Positions 1 through 3,762 of a stretch of DNA of 5,290 nt are shown in pieces (position 1 is the first letter of the stretch; each line of letters opens with the position of its first letter). The position numbers were made by a program, and so were the translations under genes. The DNA is from Caldithrix sp. (GTDB lineage: Bacteria > KSB1 > UBA2214 > DYKH01). Below the pieces are notes generated by a model that was not told where the DNA came from, did not search any database, and saw only the letters and a list, made by a program, of their open reading frames with translations. The DNA is taken from assembly GCA_020722685.1 (NCBI GenBank), contig DYKH01000297.1, forward strand, positions 1 to 5,290, written 5' to 3'.

Positions 1-2
1 TT

Positions 3-191
3 CACCTCTTGATTGGCGCATGGATCGGCTATCGCCGACACGAAACGTTTTATACACACTGCGATAAAGAGGACGAATGCCAGATAGCCTGTTACTTTAT
101 CGCCGCTTTCTTGTGGCCACTGCGATTTCCCTATGATCGCGCGCACACAAAAACCGGCAATTTGCAGATCCGCAAAGCCGGAAATGGATAG
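3..191 (+). CDS. Possible 3' end of an unrecognised small membrane protein (partial)
   Basis: This frame is open from the left edge of the window to a TAG at 189-191. A TTG at 9 could be an internal start, but no ribosome binding site can be judged so close to the edge. The 63 readable residues contain two hydrophobic stretches, one around LLIGAWIGY at the start and one around ACYFIAAFLWPL, separated by a charged segment with several Cys and acidic residues. This would suit the tail of a small inner-membrane or phage-type protein. I do not recognise the family. The last codons lie inside a terminator-like hairpin at 154-181, which argues either for a very compact gene end or against coding. 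The open reading and plausible composition favour a real gene only weakly. Confidence 0.3.
   Translation, partial: HLLIGAWIGYRRHETFYTHCDKEDECQIACYFIAAFLWPLRFPYDRAHTKTGNLQIRKAGNG
149..181 (-). terminator. Rho-independent terminator reading leftward
   Basis: Read on the minus strand, a stem of 5 bp (CCGGC/GCCGG, 177-181 with 154-158) continues as a second 5-bp stem (TTTGC/GCAAA, 172-176 with 161-165). The stem has a two-base bulge and a six-base loop. It is followed at once by TTTTT (153-149). That is the standard shape of an intrinsic terminator for a leftward transcript. No minus-strand protein gene ends just to its right, so the transcript it would stop is unknown; a small RNA is one possibility. 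Confidence 0.45.
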
Positions 192-450
192 ATTTGGGGT
201 GATGGCGCTCGCGTGCGGAGCATTCAGGCAATCCTTGCCTTTGTATCAATCCATTTTTCAAATACGCTACAACAATCATGGGTTTGCAACAAGGTTTTGT
301 TTTTGTCTGTGTTATCGCGCACCAGGTCAATACCAGAATGGTATAGAAGGCGGAGGCACGGCATAGCAGCGGGGAATACGAAAAAATCAAAGTTGGTCAA
401 GTTGGTAGTCGGTTGTTTCGAGCAAGGCGGGGTTTTTTCAATCTATGTGT
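192..450. other. Gene-poor, AT-rich intergenic stretch
   Basis: I see no convincing gene here. Short frames exist on both strands, but they overlap each other, lack ribosome binding sites and have unprotein-like composition. The only local structure is a small hairpin at 226-240 (AGGCAA, three-base loop, TTGCCT). Runs of T and A between 250 and 480 set the stretch apart from the GC-richer genes around it, as expected for non-coding spacer or recently acquired DNA. Confidence 0.5.
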
Positions 451-478
451 TTGATATATTGTATTTTTCCCCTACTAT
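451..478 (+). promoter_or_regulatory. Candidate sigma-70 promoter of the nucleotidyltransferase gene
   Basis: A -35-like TTGATA (451-456) is followed after 16 bases by TACTAT (473-478), which matches 4 of 6 positions of the -10 consensus. TATGAA at 476-481 is an alternative -10 at 19-base spacing. Transcription would start near 485, giving a leader of about 25 bases before the ATG at 510. The surrounding DNA is strongly AT-rich, as is usual for a promoter. The assignment rests on motif resemblance alone. Confidence 0.4.
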
Positions 479-509
479 GAAATAGTTCGTCATTATTTGG
501 GGAAATTTC

Positions 510-1526
510 ATGCAATACAGTGATCTTGCGCTTGAATCCAAACGAATCTATATCGATTCTGTGCAGCTCTACGAGGTGTTTTTGGATGCCGAACGCGACT
601 GGCTCAAGCTCGCTGGAAGCATGAAGTGGAAATCGGTTAACGGGCACGATTACCTCGTTAAACAATCGACCAAGGGCGCACAAAAGAGCCTTGGTTCACG
701 TTCGCCAAAAACCGAAGCCATTTTCCAAGCCTTCATTCACGACAAGGCACTCGCTGAACAGCGCTTCATGGAAGCTAAGGATCGCATTGATGAACGAGCG
801 CGATTCAATCGTGCGGCAAGGTTAAACAGGGTTCCATGGATGGCCGGACAGATTGCGCGCAAGCTCGCCCAAAAGCCCGACCTGGCTTCCAAGATGGTCT
901 TGATTGGCACAAATGCCATTTACGCTTACGAGGCTGTCGCCGGGATTCGCGTGGATTCGGGCATTGTGTCCACAATGGATCTGGATATTCTTTGGGACAC
1001 CCGTCACAAACTGAAGGTTGCGGGTCTTTCAACCGAAGGATTTATCGGCTTTCTGCGTACCGTTGACCGTTCATTCAAGTCCATCAGCTCAGGCGCGCAG
1101 CGCGCTTTCCGAGCAACAGCGGCCAACGGTTACATCGTGGATTTGATCGAACCGGCCAGAAAGAACGTGCTGTTCAGCAAGCCCTCCTCCATGTCCGATC
1201 TGGACGATGATCTTGTTGCCGTTGAGATCAAGAGCATGGAGTGGCTGATTTCTTGCCCGCGATTTCGTGCGGTGGCTTTCGACGAGAAAGGCTATCCAGT
1301 GCCTATGATGGTGCCTGACCCACGGGCATTTGCCATGCACAAGCACTGGCTTTCGCAACAGGCCGATCGCGAACCGATCAAGCGGGCGCGTGATGAGGCT
1401 CAGGCGCGCACCGTGTTCTACATGACCATCCATCATTTTCCGCACCTGCCATTTTCAGATGCCGCACTGCGGGCGTTGCCATTCCCCGTGAGGCAGAATG
1501 CAGCCATCGATTGGGGCTATGGGTAG
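510..1526 (+). CDS. GSU2403-family nucleotidyltransferase-fold protein (NTP_transf_8)
   Basis: This 338-residue protein resembles the GSU2403/NTP_transf_8 family of nucleotidyltransferase-fold proteins. It probably acts in the cytoplasm; substrate and role are unknown for the family. The active-site signature is visible: a G-T-N turn at 133-135 (the GS-type motif of the polymerase-beta fold), then D157-L-D159 followed by ILWD, the metal-binding DxD pair. Residues 1-110 are a charged, largely helical front region. The C-terminal part carries the family-like DPRAFAMHKHW segment (about 270-280) and ends near WGYG. Length fits the family and both acidic residues are kept, so it could be active. 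The ATG at 510 has a modest GGGGA at 499-503 with six bases of spacing, and a candidate promoter lies just upstream. Such proteins are often found in accessory islands, and some nucleotidyltransferases with this fold act as toxins or antitoxins. No obvious partner adjoins it except the small membrane protein downstream. The fold is fairly sure; the function is not. Confidence 0.85.
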   Translation: MQYSDLALESKRIYIDSVQLYEVFLDAERDWLKLAGSMKWKSVNGHDYLVKQSTKGAQKSLGSRSPKTEAIFQAFIHDKALAEQRFMEAKDRIDERARFNRAARLNRVPWMAGQIARKLAQKPDLASKMVLIGTNAIYAYEAVAGIRVDSGIVSTMDLDILWDTRHKLKVAGLSTEGFIGFLRTVDRSFKSISSGAQRAFRATAANGYIVDLIEPARKNVLFSKPSSMSDLDDDLVAVEIKSMEWLISCPRFRAVAFDEKGYPVPMMVPDPRAFAMHKHWLSQQADREPIKRARDEAQARTVFYMTIHHFPHLPFSDAALRALPFPVRQNAAIDWGYG

Positions 1527-1614
1527 GGCATACGCGGGTTCTTGAGCTCTTTCTAAATCCTTGCCTAAACAGCAACTCGTGCTTCACTGGCGTTAAGGTT
1601 TTTTATCTTTGAGC
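1527..1614. other. Short intergenic gap after the nucleotidyltransferase
   Basis: These 88 bases separate the nucleotidyltransferase stop from the ribosome binding site of the membrane-protein gene. There is a T run at 1599-1604, but I found no stem in front of it, so no intrinsic terminator can be called. No promoter better than three of six matches at the -10 was seen. Read-through from the upstream gene into the membrane-protein gene is therefore possible. Confidence 0.35.
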
Positions 1615-1620
1615 AGGAGG
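1615..1620 (+). promoter_or_regulatory. Strong ribosome binding site that fixes the start at 1627
   Basis: A perfect AGGAGG lies six bases before the ATG at 1627. The frame also opens at a TTG at 1609, but that start would place this Shine-Dalgarno inside the coding region. The ATG is therefore the better start, giving 99 rather than 105 residues. Confidence 0.8.
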
Positions 1621-1626
1621 CGCGTT

Positions 1627-1926
1627 ATGCCGTGGTTTTTTATTGTTTTGCTGGTGTTTATCGCTGCCGTGGCGCTCTACAAAGTATTGGAGATACTGGG
1701 TTCAGTGTTGGTGTCGATCATCGCCGTAGGCTTGGTGCTTTTGGCCATCCCGGTCGCATTGGTGTTTTCAGTGTTTTTGGCGTACTGGTTTGTGCGCGCT
1801 CTCGGTGCCGCGCTGCTTTCTTCCGCTAGCGCCATAGAAATCCAAGACGACCCTTACCACTACATGAACTACGGCGACTTGTACGATGCTGATGACAAGC
1901 GTGCGAATGAATGGCGGGATGATTAA
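1627..1926 (+). CDS. Small two-helix membrane protein with acidic C-terminal tail
   Basis: The 99-residue product is mostly membrane. A first hydrophobic helix spans about residues 3-18 and a second, longer one about 26-56, joined by a short YKVLEILG turn. The helices are followed by a cytoplasmic or periplasmic tail (about 69-99) holding ten acidic residues and the aromatic patch YHYMNYGDLY. There is no cleavable signal peptide pattern with a clear cleavage site, so it is probably a polytopic inner-membrane protein. I do not recognise a family. The AGGAGG six bases upstream makes the start secure and implies efficient translation. It lies 100 bases after the nucleotidyltransferase on the same strand, so co-transcription is possible. 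It converges on the toxin gene, with only 16 bases between the two stop codons. A role as a partner of the nucleotidyltransferase is conceivable, but nothing in the sequence proves it. Confidence 0.7.
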   Translation: MPWFFIVLLVFIAAVALYKVLEILGSVLVSIIAVGLVLLAIPVALVFSVFLAYWFVRALGAALLSSASAIEIQDDPYHYMNYGDLYDADDKRANEWRDD

Positions 1927-1942
1927 CCTCGGCGCTGTTCCA

Positions 1943-2446
1943 TCATTCAGCCAAACTCGCAAAGTGTTGGCGTGCCAGCATCCAGCGACCGGGGTGGCCG
2001 GGAAGCTCGACAAAGCCGAAGTGCCGGTAGAACGCAGCCGCTTTGATGGATTTGGCATCCACAACAATGGCGGCGACCGCGAGCGTTTCACTGGCGGCAG
2101 CAACGCGCTTGCACGCATCGGCCAGCAGCATTGAGCCTAACCCCTGCCCATGAAACGGTTGGCTTACAGCCAAACGCCCGAGCAACGCGACCGGCAGCGG
2201 GTAGCGCGGCAGTTTTTTGCGCCATTTTTCGGGAAGTGTCTCTGCGGCGATGCTGGCTGCGCTGAGCGTATAGAAACCTGCCACCACGTTCGGCTGTTCG
2301 GCCATTGAGGCCACGAAAACCCGTGCCACTCCACGCTTGATGTCTTGGGTGGCATAGCGTTGCAGGTATTCGTCGATTACTTTCTCGCCACACGCGAAAC
2401 CAGTCGTTTGTACGGCGGCATCAAGCGCGCGAATGGAATAATCCAT
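1943..2446 (-). CDS. GNAT-family acetyltransferase toxin, TacT-like
   Basis: This 167-residue protein belongs to the GNAT toxins of type II toxin-antitoxin systems. Studied TacT/AtaT-type members acetylate the amino group of aminoacyl-tRNA and so stop translation. The visible signature is LLGRLAV (about 88-94), followed by the acetyl-CoA pyrophosphate-binding loop HGQGLGSMLL (99-108), and the catalytic-type tyrosine in FYRHFGF (Y140). The early segment FACGEKVIDEYLQ and the middle LPRYPLPVALLGRL are also typical. I chose the ATG at 2446, seven bases after the antitoxin stop. The family N-terminus begins close to this point and the spacing suits translational coupling, since no good ribosome binding site is present. 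A GTG at 2488 inside the antitoxin gene would add 14 residues. All key residues are intact, so the toxin is likely functional. The exact tRNA target cannot be read from the sequence. Confidence 0.9.
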   Translation of the reverse strand: MDYSIRALDAAVQTTGFACGEKVIDEYLQRYATQDIKRGVARVFVASMAEQPNVVAGFYTLSAASIAAETLPEKWRKKLPRYPLPVALLGRLAVSQPFHGQGLGSMLLADACKRVAAASETLAVAAIVVDAKSIKAAAFYRHFGFVELPGHPGRWMLARQHFASLAE

Positions 2447-2453
2447 GTCAGCT

Positions 2454-2729
2454 TTACTGCACAAGCTTGGCGTGACGCTGGAACGCACGCTGTAATGCTG
2501 GGTTGGCTTGGGGGGGCGAGTCCAGTGCGTCTAGGAATGCAGTGAAATCATTCTGAGACAGCGTGATGAATTCATGCGCCTGAACGACCGATTGAGCGTG
2601 TTCGATCGCGTGCCTGAGCACAAATTCGGACACACTCATATGAGTATACGTCGCCGCTTTGTCGAGCAAGCTGCGCATCTCATGATCGCAGCGAATGTGC
2701 AGACGGGTATCTTTGGTTAGGGTTGGCAT
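2454..2729 (-). CDS. DUF1778 ribbon-helix-helix antitoxin, TacA-like
   Basis: The 91-residue product is the antitoxin partner of the GNAT toxin that follows seven bases later. Residues 1-50 form a ribbon-helix-helix DNA-binding domain: the strand around TRLHIRC, then helices around EMRSLLDKAATY and SVSEFVLRHAIEHA. The C-terminal part, with LSQNDFTAFLDALDSPP (about 57-73), is the family's toxin-binding segment, which covers the acetyl-CoA site of the toxin in studied pairs. The start at 2729 is supported by a perfect AGGAGG (2740-2735) five bases upstream. The gene order antitoxin then toxin and the strong initiation of the antitoxin against the weak initiation of the toxin fit the usual stoichiometry control. 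The complex probably represses its own promoter at about 2757-2786. Confidence 0.9.
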   Translation of the reverse strand: MPTLTKDTRLHIRCDHEMRSLLDKAATYTHMSVSEFVLRHAIEHAQSVVQAHEFITLSQNDFTAFLDALDSPPQANPALQRAFQRHAKLVQ

Positions 2730-2734
2730 GGCGG

Positions 2735-2740
2735 CCTCCT
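2735..2740 (-). promoter_or_regulatory. Strong ribosome binding site of the antitoxin gene
   Basis: The minus strand reads AGGAGG followed by CCGCC and then the ATG at 2729. The toxin gene has nothing comparable, so its translation probably depends on ribosomes finishing the antitoxin. Confidence 0.85.
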
Positions 2741-2756
2741 GAGATTAACTGCCTGC

Positions 2757-2786
2757 ATTGTGCGCCATTTGTGCGTACACTATCAA
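2757..2786 (-). promoter_or_regulatory. Candidate toxin-antitoxin promoter with direct-repeat operator
   Basis: On the minus strand TTGATA (2786-2781) is followed after 18 bases by CACAAT (2762-2757), matching 4 of 6 positions of each consensus element. Two direct copies of TTGTGCG on the plus strand (2758-2764 and 2769-2775) lie exactly 11 bp apart, one helical turn, and cover the -10 and spacer. Repeated short boxes in helical phase are what a ribbon-helix-helix antitoxin usually binds, so autorepression here is an inference. The site overlaps the decayed tnpB frame on the other strand. Confidence 0.45.
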
Positions 2787-2979
2787 GTGCGGGTTACGAA
2801 CATTCGGCCACACGGCTCACGCCAATGTGAATGCCGCATGCAACATACGGGCGGCAGGGCATGCCGTCATGGCCTGTGGAGGGGATGTCAGTCCTTACAC
2901 GCACCTCGGTGCGCGTAAGGCAGACCCAATGAAGCAGGAACCCACCGAGGTGACTCATGCTGCTCAAAAAGCAGCATGA
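2758..2979 (+). pseudogene. tnpB: tnpB C-terminal fragment (RNA-guided nuclease, decayed)
   Basis: The frame encodes GHTAHANVNAACNIRAAGHA (residues 17-36) and VMACGG, the recognisable zinc-ribbon and RuvC-III end of TnpB, and ends with a KQEPTE tail common in these proteins. Only about 60 of the usual 350-450 residues remain. The third RuvC catalytic residue, normally Asp in DxNAA, is Asn here (codon AAT at 2824-2826). The zinc ribbon is damaged: a CAIC motif and a KCG lie too close together, and the expected Cys before GHT is Phe. Intact TnpB is an RNA-guided DNA nuclease that uses the omega-RNA made from the same 3' region. This copy is a dead relic. The upstream limit is arbitrary, set at a TTG. 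Its beginning coincides with the promoter of the divergent antitoxin gene. Confidence 0.75.
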
Positions 2980-3022
2980 GCACGGTAGGAATCCCCGTCC
3001 TTTAGGGCGGGGAGGATGTCAA
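2758..3022 (+). mobile_element. Right-end remnant of an IS200/IS605-family (tnpB-type) element
   Basis: The remnant comprises a decayed tnpB 3' end followed by the structured right end and a terminal TCAA (3019-3022), the right cleavage tetranucleotide used by IS608-type elements. The last hairpin (2993-3012, an 8-bp stem closed over TTTA, with one T-G wobble) followed by GGATGTCAA matches the widely seen right end of tnpB elements. The left end, any tnpA and most of tnpB are absent, so the element cannot move by itself. The right boundary is well supported because recognisable methyltransferase sequence starts immediately after it. The left boundary is uncertain and lies somewhere in 2741-2800, where the toxin-antitoxin promoter begins. 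Confidence 0.75.
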
Positions 3023-3042
3023 CATGCCGCCAACACTTACAG
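2893..3042 (+). ncRNA. Putative omega-RNA scaffold plus guide of the tnpB remnant
   Basis: Three hairpins follow one another. The first, 2893-2920, has CCTTAC/GTAAGG then one mismatch then CGCAC/GTGCG over a CTCG loop. The second, 2954-2980, is a perfect 11-bp stem CTCATGCTGCT/AGCAGCATGAG over CAAAA. The third, 2993-3012, is the right-end hairpin. In addition, 2943-2952 (CACCGAGGTG) is an exact reverse complement of the apex of the first hairpin (2902-2911), allowing a pseudoknot or an alternative fold. In known IS200/IS605 elements the omega-RNA overlaps the tnpB 3' end and its guide is the flanking DNA right after the element, here from 3023. I infer the guide length of about 20. Expression is unproven. 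Confidence 0.55.
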
Positions 3043-3586
3043 CACACACACCAATCCGAAGACGTTCAAGTTTTTCAAGGCACACAAGTCATTCTTGGAA
3101 TCGCGCTCGACCTTCAAGACCCGCATGAAGAGTGCCCCATTCTTTGCGATCTACAACGTGGGCGATTACAGCTTTGCTCCGTACAAAGTAATTTGGGCTG
3201 AAATGACGGGTGACTTCGCTGCTGCGGTTGTTGGAACAGGTACTGTTCCTGGCTACGGCAAGCGCGTCTATGTTGCCGACCACAAGCTGTATTTTGCTGA
3301 CTTTACCGAGCCGGAACCAGCTTATTTTTTATATGGACTGCTGCATTCGGAGATTGTCAAAGAGATGATCGAGGCGCACAACGTCTCGACCAATATGGGT
3401 GACATTTTCAAACATGTCAGTTTGCCCCGCTTTGATGCCAAGGATACGGATCACATCAAACTAGCCGAACTGGTGAAGCAAGCCCACGGACAGCATGATG
3501 GAGCCATCCGGGCAAAAACGGTGGTCAATGTACGGCTTGCGGCTGCAAAGCTTATTGGGCGAGAGATCCAATGGCGTAAAAAATAA
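3023..3586 (+). pseudogene. C-terminal fragment of an Eco57I-like N6-adenine DNA methyltransferase
   Basis: The 187 residues from 3023 to the TAA at 3584-3586 look like the target-recognition end of an Eco57I-type or type IIG DNA methyltransferase. Telling segments are PKTFKFFKAHKSFLESR, then FFAIYNVGDYSFAPYKVIWAEM, then FLYGLLHSEIVKEMI, and GDIFKHVSLPRFDAKD ending in a KLAELVKQAH helix. The catalytic half with the SAM-binding motif and NPPY is missing because the IS remnant lies directly in front. The fragment cannot methylate DNA alone. The reading frame continues upstream without a stop into the IS right end, to an ATG at 2957, so a 209-residue hybrid could be made. The first 22 residues are transposon-derived. 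A GAGGTG at 2947-2952 lies four bases before that ATG. The absence of frameshifts or stops suggests recent truncation or some retained use. Restriction-modification is the likely former role. Confidence 0.75.
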
Positions 3587-3617
3587 GAGATGCGCTTGGA
3601 GTAACAGGTGCAAGTGC

Positions 3618-3638
3618 GGACAGCCAGCAAGGCTGTCC
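3618..3638 (+). repeat. Perfect 8-bp hairpin after the methyltransferase fragment
   Basis: GGACAGCC (3618-3625) and GGCTGTCC (3631-3638) are exact reverse complements around the loop AGCAA. The next bases are ATTTGATC, with no T run, so it is only a weak candidate for an intrinsic terminator. It may cap the 3' end of the upstream transcript or act as a leader structure. Confidence 0.5.
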
Positions 3639-3639
3639 A

Positions 3640-3695
3640 TTTGATCAAAATGCGCGACAAACCCCGTCATGAACCGCGCCATGCGTTTGATCAAA
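3640..3695. repeat. Two copies of the palindrome TTTGATCAAA
   Basis: The 10-bp perfect palindrome TTTGATCAAA occurs at 3640-3649 and again at 3686-3695, 46 bp apart centre to centre. Two identical perfect palindromes so close together just before a gene with a DNA-binding domain look like paired operator half-sites for a dimeric repressor. The second copy covers the candidate -35 of the Fic gene. Confidence 0.5.
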
Positions 3696-3722
3696 TCTGG
3701 CGCGGATTGATAAACCGCGCCA
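3674..3722 (+). promoter_or_regulatory. Candidate Fic-gene promoter framed by alternating inverted repeats
   Basis: CCGCGCCA occurs at 3674-3681 and 3715-3722, with its reverse complement TGGCGCGG between them at 3698-3705. The middle arm can pair with either partner: leftward the loop contains the TTTGATCAAA palindrome, rightward the loop is ATTGATAAA. A possible promoter runs from TTGATC (3687-3692) over 16 bases to GATAAA (3709-3714), so the -10 lies exactly in the centre of the right-hand inverted repeat. This arrangement is typical of an operator overlapping a promoter. The promoter call itself is weak, at four of six matches for each element. Confidence 0.4.
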
Positions 3723-3762
3723 CAATTGCGCCCTATTCACTCCAAACTGCGCCAACACTGCA

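Noticed and set aside
97..390. 97-residue minus-strand frame
   Set aside because: It runs through the terminator hairpin, has no ribosome binding site, and its composition (many Cys, Arg and His) is typical of antisense reading.
213..485. 90-residue plus-strand frame in the AT-rich spacer
   Set aside because: There is no ribosome binding site or recognisable domain, it overlaps another equally weak frame, and it runs through the candidate promoter of the next gene.
438..683. 81-residue minus-strand frame over the nucleotidyltransferase start
   Set aside because: It is antisense to well-supported coding sequence and spans the promoter region, with no ribosome binding site.
1089..1445. 118-residue frame antisense to the nucleotidyltransferase
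   Set aside because: It mirrors the codon structure of the real gene and has His- and Arg-rich composition without any domain.
1609..1626. TTG start for the small membrane protein
   Set aside because: The perfect AGGAGG at 1615-1620 would fall inside the coding region, while it is ideally placed for the ATG at 1627.
1905..1948. Possible bidirectional terminator between the converging membrane-protein and toxin genes
   Set aside because: GAATGA-TGG can pair with CCATCATTC across the junction with one bulge, but the loop is about 25 bases and no T run follows on either strand.
1943..2488. Longer toxin start at the GTG at 2488
   Set aside because: It would overlap the antitoxin gene by 35 bases and add 14 residues that do not resemble the family N-terminus. 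The ATG at 2446 places the family start correctly and gives a seven-base gap that suits coupling.
2893..3022. Transfer RNA or riboswitch in the structured region after tnpB
   Set aside because: The hairpin order and the right-end hairpin followed by GGATGTCAA match an IS200/IS605 right end. No cloverleaf or known aptamer pattern was seen.
3587..3762. CRISPR-like array before the Fic gene
   Set aside because: The repeats are only 8-10 bp, palindromic and irregularly spaced. There are no constant direct repeats with spacers, so operators are a better reading.
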